Positions 17,489 to 24,473 are shown, counted from the first letter of the stretch. The stretch is DNA of 24,525 nt from CAZRUA01 sp964603125 (GCA_964603125.1 CAZRUA010000052.1:1-24525), one strand, 5' to 3'. The notes: generated by a model not told the origin, from the letters alone. Numbers and translations are program-made.

Positions 17489-17620
17489 ATGAAAAAAAGC
17501 GCAATAGTAATTTTAGCTGTAATGTTTGTTGCAAACATTCTAGTGTCTTGTCACTCGCATCCTGGTTGCCCTGGGGTTCAAATGAACAAAAACAATCACT
17601 CAAAATCTAAATCCCTTTAA
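17489..17620 (+). CDS. Mini-lipoprotein 1 (43 aa, Cys-x5-Cys-Pro)
   Basis: This very short reading frame is supported by a perfect promoter just upstream, a start followed by Lys-Lys, a hydrophobic stretch and a lipobox (L-V-S-C, Cys21). The mature peptide is only 23 residues. It begins CHSHPGCPG and continues with polar, Lys/Asn/Ser-rich sequence containing three His in total. Cys27-Pro28 lies six residues after the lipidated Cys. The next gene encodes a second peptide of the same design 15 bases downstream, followed by a bacilliredoxin. I do not recognise a named family. Metal or thiol binding by the His/Cys head is a guess from composition only. Confidence 0.7.
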   Translation: MKKSAIVILAVMFVANILVSCHSHPGCPGVQMNKNNHSKSKSL

Positions 17621-17635
17621 AACTCCTAATAAATT

Positions 17636-17761
17636 ATGAAAAAACTAATCTTATCTGCTTTAGTAGTTGCATTTGTAGCATTAAGCTTATCTTCTTGTAA
17701 ACATACTGAAACTTGCCCAGCTTATGGCAAAACAACTAGTAAGCATATTAAGCGTGCTTAA
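17636..17761 (+). CDS. Mini-lipoprotein 2 (41 aa, Cys-x5-Cys-Pro)
   Basis: A Lys-Lys start and hydrophobic signal end in the lipobox L-S-S-C (Cys21). The 21-residue mature peptide starts CKHTETCPAYG and ends basic (KHIKRA). The spacing of Cys21 and Cys27-Pro28 is identical to the upstream mini-lipoprotein, so the two probably arose by duplication. Short Bacteroidota lipoproteins with a CPAYG-like segment are, to my recollection, common but uncharacterised. The stop codon lies 2 bases before the ATG of the YtxJ-like gene, which strongly suggests co-translation and a shared role. Confidence 0.72.
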   Translation: MKKLILSALVVAFVALSLSSCKHTETCPAYGKTTSKHIKRA

Positions 17762-17763
17762 TT

Positions 17764-18105
17764 ATGGAGTGGATTCCACTTATTAATAAAGAACAATTAA
17801 ACGAAATAAAAACCAAATCAGCCCCAGAAAATAATGGGGCTGTTTTGGTTTTCAAACATTCCACACGATGTTCTATTAGTTCAATGGCTTTATCTCGCCT
17901 CGAAAGACAATGGAATGTGGAAGCAGGAAAACTTCCTACTTATTATTTAGATTTATTGAATTATAGAGATTTATCGGGTCTTTTAGCTCAAGAGTTTAAC
18001 GTTGAACATCAGTCGCCACAGGTTTTATTGATAAAATCGGGAGTTTGTGTTTACAACCAAAGTCATAATGGTATAAGTATGACGGATTTGCAATCTTATC
18101 TATAA
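17764..18105 (+). CDS. ytxJ: YtxJ/BrxC-like monothiol bacilliredoxin
   Basis: The 113-residue protein has the compact thioredoxin-like pattern of the YtxJ family: VLVFKHSTRCSISSMAL places a single redox Cys36 at the start of the first helix, and a cis-Pro-type segment SPQVLLIKSG follows. Family members (BrxC in Bacillus) are linked to removal of bacillithiol from S-bacillithiolated proteins in the cytoplasm. The usual TCPIS motif is RCSIS here, so the Pro after the Cys is replaced by Ser. It is the third gene of the mini-lipoprotein operon, starting 2 bases after the previous stop. A G+C-rich hairpin lies inside its 5' coding region. Bacillithiol use by this organism is inferred, since no bshA/B/C genes are in the window. 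Confidence 0.87.
   Translation: MEWIPLINKEQLNEIKTKSAPENNGAVLVFKHSTRCSISSMALSRLERQWNVEAGKLPTYYLDLLNYRDLSGLLAQEFNVEHQSPQVLLIKSGVCVYNQSHNGISMTDLQSYL
17819..17842 (+). other. Terminator-like hairpin inside the ytxJ coding region
   Basis: A 7-bp stem CAGCCCC/GGGGCTG (17819-17825 with 17836-17842), a 10-base loop and then TTTTGGTTTTC resemble a weak intrinsic terminator about 55 bases into ytxJ. It could lower ytxJ transcription relative to the lipoprotein genes, or could be a chance product of the codons used. Confidence 0.35.
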
Positions 18106-18126
18106 TATTCTTCGCATACTTTTTGC

Positions 18127-18157
18127 TTTGAAACAACGTTATTTCTCAGTAACTTTG
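18127..18157 (+). promoter_or_regulatory. Promoter of the FN3 / T9SS type B gene
   Basis: TTTG (18127-18130), a 19-base spacer and TAACTTTG (18150-18157) are a perfect consensus match. The ATG at 18165 is only 7 bases past the -7 box, so the transcript should have almost no leader. This also argues against the TTG at 18159 as the start. Confidence 0.75.
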
Positions 18158-18164
18158 TTTGTTA

Positions 18165-20192
18165 ATGTTTAAAATCAGGAATTTATATTTTCTTATTTTC
18201 TTATGCTTTGGATTCAAAAGCTATTCATTTGTGTTGTCGCCAAAGCCAACATGTGTGAGAGTGCAAACCAATGGTGATGTTACACTTAATTGGGAATTGC
18301 CTCTTGATCCATTATTAGAATTTACAAATTATAAAATATATACAGCCAATGCCTTTAATGGTCCATATGGTTTGCTTACCACAATTAATACTTACAATCA
18401 ACTAACCTATACACATGTTGGTGCCAATGCAAATGCTGCTTCGAAGTTTTATTATATTGAGTGCACATCAACAGGTTCGATAGTTGCAGCAGCAGCAGAT
18501 ACAGTTCAAAGCATGATGCTGTTGGTGAATAATCCTAGTAATGGTACTGCAGTTTTAAATTATAGTGCTATCTCTAATCCTTTACCAGCAAGTGCTTCGG
18601 GTATTTTTAATATTTACAAAGAATACCCAACAGGTACTTGGACCTTAGTAGGAAGTACAACCAGCTTTACTTTTATAGATACATTAACTAATTGTCAGCA
18701 CATACAGATTAATTACCGTGTTGAAATGGCTGATTTTTCAGGATGTTCAAGTGTTTCACCTGTTAAGGGAGCAATTTTGTGGGATGAAATAGGTCCTAAG
18801 GTGCCAATTTTAGATTCGGTGAGTGTTGATAATAATGGGAATGCGGTTTTAGGATTAAATCCATCTTCATCATCAGATGCCGTATGTTATTTGGTGCTGA
18901 AAAAAATAGGTGTTGGTTTTGTAACTATTGATACAGTTTGTGGTATGGTGCCGCAAATATATACTTATGCTAATTCCTTAGCTGATGCGGTTTTTGAAGA
19001 TTATGAAATATCGGCTATTGATAGTTGCGATAAAGTTGGATTATTAACAACAAATCAACGAACAATTTTTTTAACCAATACCTACACCATTTGTGATCGT
19101 GAAATTAATTTAACTTGGACTCCATATATCAATATGAAAAATGGTTTAAAGGAGTATCAAATTTACGAATCGATTAATGGTTCAACTTATATTTATATAG
19201 GAAGTGTTAGCTCCACAACCACTAGTTATGTGAAAACAGGTTTAATTGCTAATTCAACTTACAAGTACAAAGTAAGAGCGGTGAATACTGACGGAACAGC
19301 TTCTTCAACTTCAAATTCGATTCAGCAATTTGCAAAGTCGCCGCGACAACCTCTTTTTGTTTATATCAATCATGTCACAGTAGATGCATCGAGTAGGATA
19401 GAAGTGGAATTTAGAGTTGATTTAACAGCAGGTTTAAAAGGATTTAAGTTATTGCGAAGTGAAGGGAATGCAAGTAATTTTGTTGAGGTGGATAGTAAGC
19501 TTTTTGTAACAGGACAAGCTGATTATGCTTTTTACGATAATGCAACCGATGTGTTTAAGAAGATTTATTACTACCAGATACAAGTAATGGATAGCTGCAA
19601 TAACCCAAGCATTTTATCAAATATTTCTAAAAACATTTTATGCACAGCTAAAGCTATCGCACAGTTTAAAAATTATGTTGAGTGGGACGACTATATCACA
19701 TTTGCCGGAGGGGTAACTAATTACAAGGTCTATCGCGCTATTGATGGGGTGTTTAATCCAACTCCTATTGCAACATTGGCTTTTGGAACAAATAATTTAA
19801 CCGATGATGTAGATGCTTTTACATTTAATTCGGGTAAAATTAGTTATTACGTGCAAGCGGAAGAAGGTGCAGGAAATCCTTATGGTTTTATGGATGAAAG
19901 CAATTCAAATGTTGCTGATGCTTATCAAGAGGATGCAATATTTATTCCTAATGCATTTGTTGTGCGTGGCGTAAACCGTGTGTTTTTGCCTGTGGTACAA
20001 TACATTGAAAAAACAGATTATGTGTTGCGAATCTTTAATCGATTTGGAGAAAAGATATTTGAAACAACAGATGATACGCAAGGATGGAATGGGCAAGGTT
20101 ATGAAGGCGGTGTGTATGTCTATCAAATTGTTTACAAAAATGCCAAAGGCGAGTTTAAAGAGGTAACAGGAACTGTAACTCAAGTGCGCTAA
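18165..20192 (+). CDS. Fibronectin type III-like protein with type B T9SS C-terminal domain
   Basis: This is a 675-residue secreted protein. Residues 1-22 form a signal peptide. The body is a chain of FN3-like beta sandwiches: about 25-110 (GDVTLNWELP...YKIYTA), a second around 115-205, and a clear one near 312-390 (EINLTWTPY...KEYQIYESINGSTY...YKYKVRAVN). Another follows around 400-495. Residues 592-675 form the type B sorting domain, with FIPNAF, LRIFNRFGEKIFE, GWNGQGYEGGVYVYQI and a final TGTVTQVR. The usual SPNGDGxND segment after FIPNAF is replaced by VVRGVNRVF. I infer a T9SS-exported surface protein of unknown ligand. The ATG at 18165 gives the best signal peptide. The next gene begins at the base after its stop codon. 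Confidence 0.87.
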   Translation: MFKIRNLYFLIFLCFGFKSYSFVLSPKPTCVRVQTNGDVTLNWELPLDPLLEFTNYKIYTANAFNGPYGLLTTINTYNQLTYTHVGANANAASKFYYIECTSTGSIVAAAADTVQSMMLLVNNPSNGTAVLNYSAISNPLPASASGIFNIYKEYPTGTWTLVGSTTSFTFIDTLTNCQHIQINYRVEMADFSGCSSVSPVKGAILWDEIGPKVPILDSVSVDNNGNAVLGLNPSSSSDAVCYLVLKKIGVGFVTIDTVCGMVPQIYTYANSLADAVFEDYEISAIDSCDKVGLLTTNQRTIFLTNTYTICDREINLTWTPYINMKNGLKEYQIYESINGSTYIYIGSVSSTTTSYVKTGLIANSTYKYKVRAVNTDGTASSTSNSIQQFAKSPRQPLFVYINHVTVDASSRIEVEFRVDLTAGLKGFKLLRSEGNASNFVEVDSKLFVTGQADYAFYDNATDVFKKIYYYQIQVMDSCNNPSILSNISKNILCTAKAIAQFKNYVEWDDYITFAGGVTNYKVYRAIDGVFNPTPIATLAFGTNNLTDDVDAFTFNSGKISYYVQAEEGAGNPYGFMDESNSNVADAYQEDAIFIPNAFVVRGVNRVFLPVVQYIEKTDYVLRIFNRFGEKIFETTDDTQGWNGQGYEGGVYVYQIVYKNAKGEFKEVTGTVTQVR

Positions 20193-20984
20193 ATGAGGAT
20201 TATTCAATTACTACTTTTTAGTTTTATTTTATTTGCTTTTGTTTCAAGTAAGCAAACTAAAGCCGAAGTTAAACCAATGGTTATTCATGTTTTTGTAGCT
20301 TTATGCGACAATGAATTTCAGGGCATTGTGCCCGTTCCTGCCAAAATTGGAAACGGAAAAGATTTGAAAAACAATTTGTATTGGGGCTGCGGTTATGGCG
20401 TGAAAATGTTTTTTAAGAATAAAAGTGTCGATTGGAAATTGCTAAAAAGCTTTGATAAGCCTTCAACAAATGTTTTGGAAAGAGTTGTTTTTAAACACAA
20501 AACTAAAAACATCTATTTGGTTGCAGATGCTTATGATGGTGAGTTTATTAAGAAAACAACTGAAGATTTTTTTAGCGCCAGCGCTGGTGTATTCGAAACT
20601 AAAGTTAAGGTGGATAGCACTTTAACTTTAGAAGCAGGCGGGAAAAGTAATTTGATTTGCTATGTGGGTCATGATGGTTTAATGGATTTTCAATTGGATA
20701 AATACCCCGATGCAAAAAATACCAATAAGCGAGAGACAATCATTTTAGCATGTTATAGCAAATCTTACTTTAAGGAAGGAATTAAAAAAGCTGGCGCTTC
20801 TCCATTAATTTGGAGTACGGGTTTAATGAGTCCGGAAGCATACACATTGGAAGGAGCTATTAATGGATGGGTTGATGGTAAAACCAATGAAGAAATAAGA
20901 TTGCTAGCAGCTCAGGCTTATTGCAAATATCAAAAAACTTGTTCGTTAAAGGCTGCTAAGAATCTTTTGGTTACTGGGTGGTAA
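20193..20984 (+). CDS. Secreted protein of unrecognised family; possible caspase-like (clan CD) fold
   Basis: I do not recognise a named family. The 263-residue product has an N-terminal signal peptide (hydrophobic 3-18) and no T9SS signal or further membrane segment. Conserved-looking blocks are HVFVALCDNEFQGIVPVP (32-49), GNGKDLKNNLYWGCGYGV (53-70), LICYVGHDGLMDF (154-166), TIILACYSKSYF (182-193) and IWSTGLMSPEAYTLEGAI (206-223). The arrangement of a hydrophobic strand ending G-H160-x-G, then a second strand ending A-C187, resembles the catalytic His/Cys layout of clan CD peptidases (caspases, gingipains, clostripain). This is inference from pattern only; a non-peptidase role is equally open. 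Its ATG starts immediately after the T9SS gene's stop, so the two are likely co-expressed. Confidence 0.75.
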   Translation: MRIIQLLLFSFILFAFVSSKQTKAEVKPMVIHVFVALCDNEFQGIVPVPAKIGNGKDLKNNLYWGCGYGVKMFFKNKSVDWKLLKSFDKPSTNVLERVVFKHKTKNIYLVADAYDGEFIKKTTEDFFSASAGVFETKVKVDSTLTLEAGGKSNLICYVGHDGLMDFQLDKYPDAKNTNKRETIILACYSKSYFKEGIKKAGASPLIWSTGLMSPEAYTLEGAINGWVDGKTNEEIRLLAAQAYCKYQKTCSLKAAKNLLVTGW

Positions 20985-21197
20985 GCGGTTCTTTTATCTC
21001 AATCAATTAAATGGAAGTATTTATTTATGTACTTTTTGGCATTGCAGCAAAAAGAATATGAACCATATTTAATGGTTATTGAAATCAAATTTCGGGTAAA
21101 AATTAATTTATTGGTCGGGTTTTTTATGAAAACAAGCTAATTTTAGGTGTAAAATCCAAAATTTATTGTTTATTTAGCATTCTGGAAAAGATCATTT

Positions 21198-22283
21198 GTG
21201 TTTAAATATATAATCAAGAAAATAATTTACGGTGTATTGGTATTGTGGGGTGTAGTTACCGTAATATTCTTTTTATTTAACGTACTTCCAGGAGATCCAG
21301 CTTCAATTATTTTAGGGCAACGTGCTAATAAAGAAGCAATTGATGCTATTAACAAGGATTTAGGACGAGATAAGCCTTTGTTTACTCAGTACTTAATGTA
21401 TTTAAATGATTTATCTCCTATCTCATTTCATAACGAAAAAGATAAGAATAGCGCTTACTATTTAGATAATGATAAATACGATTACACACGTATGTTTAGC
21501 GTGGGAGAAAGTTCTGCAGCCGTATTAAAAACACCTTATTTACGTAGAAGTTATATTACCAAAAAGAAGGTAATTGATGTGGTAAAGGAAACCTTGCCTG
21601 AAACAGCTGTGTTAGCTTTTAGTTCAATTTTCTTAGCATCTATTTTAGGAATTGGATTGGGCATTATTGCTGCTATTAAGCGTGATTCGATATTTGATAA
21701 AATAGCTTTGGTGTTTAGCGCTTTAAACATGTCGGCGCCATCGTTTTTTGTGGCTATTATTATTGCTACAATATTTGGTTTTTGGTTAAGTGATTATACA
21801 CATTTAAACTCGGTGGGTTCTTTGTATATGTTTGATGATTATAGTGGAGAGGAATATTTGAGTTTAAAGAATTTAATTTTACCTACAATTACTTTAGGTT
21901 TGCGCCCGCTGGCAATTATTGTTCAGTTAACGCGTAGTTCAATGTTAGATGTAATGTCTCAAGATTACATACGCACAGCACGTGCAAAGGGTTTAACTTT
22001 TTATAAAACAGTTGTAAAGCACGCTTTAAAAAACGCTTTAAATCCAGTTGTGACTGCAATTTCGGGATGGTTTGCAGGTTTAATGGCGGGAGCAATTTTT
22101 GTTGAAATTATTTTTAGTTGGAAGGGGATTGGCTACGAGGTGTTTGAAGCATTAAGTAAATATGATTTGCCTTTAGTTATGGGAGCTACTTTAATTTTTG
22201 CAACCATGTTTGTTGTTATTAATATCTTAGTAGATATCTCTTACGGTATACTTGATCCTCGTATACGTGTAACCGGCAAGTAA
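21198..22283 (+). CDS. ABC transporter permease, OppB/DppB type
   Basis: This 361-residue inner-membrane permease matches the peptide/nickel ABC importer family. TM1 (8-28) is followed by the family hallmark NVLPGDPAS (28-36). A long extracytoplasmic segment (about 50-128) comes next, then the binding-protein-dependent permease domain (about 136-355) with further TM helices. The ATPase-coupling EAA loop runs from about 255 to 285 (QDYIRTARAKG...HALKNALNPV), and the protein ends DPRIRVTGK. The start is a GTG at 21198; no in-frame ATG lies between it and an upstream stop near 21150. Partner permease, ATPase and binding-protein genes are not adjacent. The substrate cannot be told. A DUF3592-like gene follows 15 bp after the stop. 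Confidence 0.9.
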   Translation: MFKYIIKKIIYGVLVLWGVVTVIFFLFNVLPGDPASIILGQRANKEAIDAINKDLGRDKPLFTQYLMYLNDLSPISFHNEKDKNSAYYLDNDKYDYTRMFSVGESSAAVLKTPYLRRSYITKKKVIDVVKETLPETAVLAFSSIFLASILGIGLGIIAAIKRDSIFDKIALVFSALNMSAPSFFVAIIIATIFGFWLSDYTHLNSVGSLYMFDDYSGEEYLSLKNLILPTITLGLRPLAIIVQLTRSSMLDVMSQDYIRTARAKGLTFYKTVVKHALKNALNPVVTAISGWFAGLMAGAIFVEIIFSWKGIGYEVFEALSKYDLPLVMGATLIFATMFVVINILVDISYGILDPRIRVTGK

Positions 22284-22298
22284 TTGATTCTCTCTTCA

Positions 22299-22766
22299 AT
22301 GAAAAAGCTTTTTCTTATTTCATTTATTTTTGGTTTCTTTTTTTGTTTTGCAGGTTTTTTATTGAATAGATCTGAGTCAGCTCAGAATGCTTATTCTTCT
22401 TGGGTAGAAACAACTGCACGTTTGGATAATTTTTATGTTACTAGCGAAAGAACTTCGAGTAATATTGGAACCAAAACTTCAACAACATCAAGCATTTATC
22501 ATTTGGAATATACTTACAAGGTTTCAAATTTGGAATATAAAGGAGCTACTGTTACAACTGGAAGCATAACAGCTTTAAATTCACAAAAGTTAAGCATTGG
22601 TTGTCAAATTAAAGTGAAGTATAATCCTTCTGCACCTCAATTATCTGTAGCATTACCCGATGAGTTTCCAATAAAAGGTAAAAGCATTTTGTATGCAGGT
22701 ATAGCACTGTTATCTATTGGCATTTTGGGATTGTTTTATGTTTTAATGAGAAAGAAAATTTCTTAG
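22299..22766 (+). CDS. Small membrane protein, DUF3592-like
   Basis: The 155-residue protein has an N-terminal TM helix (about 4-22) and a C-terminal TM helix (about 129-150), flanking an extracytoplasmic beta-rich segment. That segment includes YHLEYTYKVSNLEYKG and GCQIKVKYNPSAPQLSV, the strand pattern and the V/I-K-Y-x-P-x-x-P signature of DUF3592 proteins. Function is unknown. The ATG at 22299 followed by Lys-Lys is preferred to a TTG at 22284 that directly follows the permease stop. It probably shares the permease transcript. Its stop codon overlaps by four bases the stop codon of the convergent methyltransferase gene. Confidence 0.72.
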   Translation: MKKLFLISFIFGFFFCFAGFLLNRSESAQNAYSSWVETTARLDNFYVTSERTSSNIGTKTSTTSSIYHLEYTYKVSNLEYKGATVTTGSITALNSQKLSIGCQIKVKYNPSAPQLSVALPDEFPIKGKSILYAGIALLSIGILGLFYVLMRKKIS

Positions 22767-23548
22767 AATTTTAAAATATAATGCTCCTTTACTTTATGTT
22801 CTTGTCTAAAAAACACAATTCCGTATTGAAACAAATCAAAGCTTAAAGTTACTTTAGGGTTTTTAATAATTTGTTTCCAAGCCTTTTCCATTCCTATGCT
22901 CCAATGAATATCATCAAAAATAAAAATAGAAGCGTTGTTTGCTTTTTGCAAAGCCATTTCAAAATAGGCTAGGGTAGGCTCTTCTGCATGGTTACCATCA
23001 ACAAATAAAAAATCCAGTGTATTAATTTGATTTAGGGCTTCTGGCAATGTTTGGTTAAAATTACCTTTATGCTGACTAATATTAGTGGCCTCAAAGTTTA
23101 CAAATTCATTGTAAGCAAAATTGCTGAGGTTATTGCATCCTTCAAATGTATGAATTTGGCCGTTTTTGCGAGCTGCATGCAAATATAAAGTACTTAGCCC
23201 GATAGAAGTTCCTAATTCAAAAATTGTTTTGGGCTGAAAATGGTTCACAATTCTAAACAATAGTTTAGCGTATTTTTCTTTTGAAATACCGTGTAAAGCT
23301 ATGTCAGCAATTTTACGTTTATTACTTTTAAACTTCTTTGAACCTGCTCCAAAATCTGTTACTTCAATTATTTGTTGGTTGCTCAAATGCTTAAGACGTA
23401 ATTTTCTTAAGGCTTTAAAATCATAGTATTCTCCTTTGTCTTCTAAAATTTGTGTAATGAAATCGTAAACAAAAGGGGAGTGTGCAGCGTGTTTGCTCTT
23501 AGCTTTTAGTTTATACTCAAGGTATTTTTTTGCAAGAAACACACTCAT
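22763..23548 (-). CDS. Class I SAM-dependent methyltransferase (O-methyltransferase-like)
   Basis: This 261-residue cytoplasmic protein has SAM-binding motif I at FELGTSIGLST (110-120), an acidic post-I residue in IHTFEGC, and motif II-like LDFLFVDGNH (178-187). FIFDDIHWSIGMEKAW lies further on, as in the Methyltransf_24/O-methyltransferase group. The N-terminal HAAHSPFVYDFITQIL segment is, from memory, common in Bacteroidota homologues. The acceptor is unknown. The ATG at 23548 overlaps the TAA of the lipid kinase gene by one base (TAATG), so translation of the two is probably coupled. An in-frame TTG two codons upstream is rejected. Confidence 0.88.
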   Translation of the reverse strand: MSVFLAKKYLEYKLKAKSKHAAHSPFVYDFITQILEDKGEYYDFKALRKLRLKHLSNQQIIEVTDFGAGSKKFKSNKRKIADIALHGISKEKYAKLLFRIVNHFQPKTIFELGTSIGLSTLYLHAARKNGQIHTFEGCNNLSNFAYNEFVNFEATNISQHKGNFNQTLPEALNQINTLDFLFVDGNHAEEPTLAYFEMALQKANNASIFIFDDIHWSIGMEKAWKQIIKNPKVTLSFDLFQYGIVFFRQEHKVKEHYILKF

Positions 23549-24417
23549 TAACAAATAATTTTAATGGAGTTTGGAATTACATGAGCATGAATTGTAGCTT
23601 GCATTTTTTCGGGCTCACCATCAAAATGCGCTAAGCCATCTTCTTCGCGTTCAATAGTAATTTCTTTAGCGGTATATATGTCAATGTATTTCGATTGGTT
23701 TGCTTTTCCTCTCAATACTTTTAATCCAGTAAACGGAATTAACAATAAAGGGGGACGTTTAAATACAACCAAGTGCAAAATACCATCATTCATGCTTGCA
23801 TTAGGACATATATATACATCATTACCATATTGTCCGGCATTAGCAATGGTAATTAAAAAAGCTTTTTCGTTGATTACTTTACCATCTAAAGTTATTTTGT
23901 AAGCTTTAGGTTTGTAAGTGAATAATTCGCGAAGTGTTATTTTTACATAAGTTGCAAAGCCACGTTTGGTGCTAGTTGCAAACAGGTTTCCAATGTGAGC
24001 ATCGAAGCCAACACCTGCTGTACAAAAAAATGCTTTGTTGTTTATTAAGGCTGAATCAAATATTTTTTCATTACCAATTTCAATTTGTTTTAAAGCTTGG
24101 GCGGTATCCATTTTAATTCCTACACTGCGAGCTAACCCATTGCCCGAACCAAATGGTAATACACCTAAAGATAGATTAGTGTTTACCAAAAAACTAGCAA
24201 CAGCATTAACTGTTCCATCACCACCAACTGCAATAGCACTGGTAAAACCACCTTCTATTACTTGTTGTTTGATACTTGCAAAATCGTTGATATTTTTCCA
24301 AAGAAAAATTTGGTAGGGTATAGAAGAAGAAAAGTTGTCCTTAATAAATTGAGGAACATCCATTTTCTTTTTTACTCCCGCTTTTGGATTTATAATAAAA
24401 GCAATTTTTCTTGACAT
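23548..24417 (-). CDS. Diacylglycerol kinase family lipid kinase (YegS/DgkB-like)
   Basis: The 289 residues show the DAGK catalytic domain: INPKAG (9-14), the nucleotide-binding GGDGTVN (65-71) and the PFGSGNGLAR loop (88-97). A C-terminal beta-sandwich half follows (AFFCTAGVGFDAHIG, then GNDVYICPNASMNDGILHLVV and LAHFDGEPEK). It should phosphorylate a membrane lipid such as diacylglycerol or a sphingoid/ceramide-like lipid at the inner membrane; substrate cannot be decided from sequence. Bacteroidota make sphingolipids, so a sphingosine-kinase-like role is possible. It lies just downstream of rnpB on the same strand and is coupled to the following methyltransferase. Confidence 0.93.
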   Translation of the reverse strand: MSRKIAFIINPKAGVKKKMDVPQFIKDNFSSSIPYQIFLWKNINDFASIKQQVIEGGFTSAIAVGGDGTVNAVASFLVNTNLSLGVLPFGSGNGLARSVGIKMDTAQALKQIEIGNEKIFDSALINNKAFFCTAGVGFDAHIGNLFATSTKRGFATYVKITLRELFTYKPKAYKITLDGKVINEKAFLITIANAGQYGNDVYICPNASMNDGILHLVVFKRPPLLLIPFTGLKVLRGKANQSKYIDIYTAKEITIEREEDGLAHFDGEPEKMQATIHAHVIPNSIKIIC

Positions 24418-24437
24418 AGGCTTTAAAAATACTCAAA

Positions 24438-24466
24438 TAATTTATCCGTAAAGCACGGATAAATTA
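24438..24466 (-). terminator. 12-bp hairpin between rnpB and the lipid kinase gene
   Basis: A perfect 12-bp inverted repeat (24438-24449 with 24455-24466) closes a 5-base loop, starting about 7 bases past the RNase P RNA 3' end and stopping 20 bases before the lipid kinase start codon. The downstream T tract on the minus strand is short (TATTTGAG), so termination may be incomplete, or the hairpin may protect the RNA 3' end. Confidence 0.6.
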
Positions 24467-24473
24467 AAAAATA

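Noticed and set aside
21061..21077. AACCAT/ATGGTT inverted repeat after the unnamed secreted protein gene
   Set aside because: Only 6 bp, AT-rich and without a following T tract; too weak to call a terminator. The rest of 20985-21197 shows no gene and no clear promoter.
24431..24440. CAAATAAT as a minus-strand -7 box for the lipid kinase
   Set aside because: It fails the TA positions of TAnnTTTG and overlaps the rnpB hairpin.
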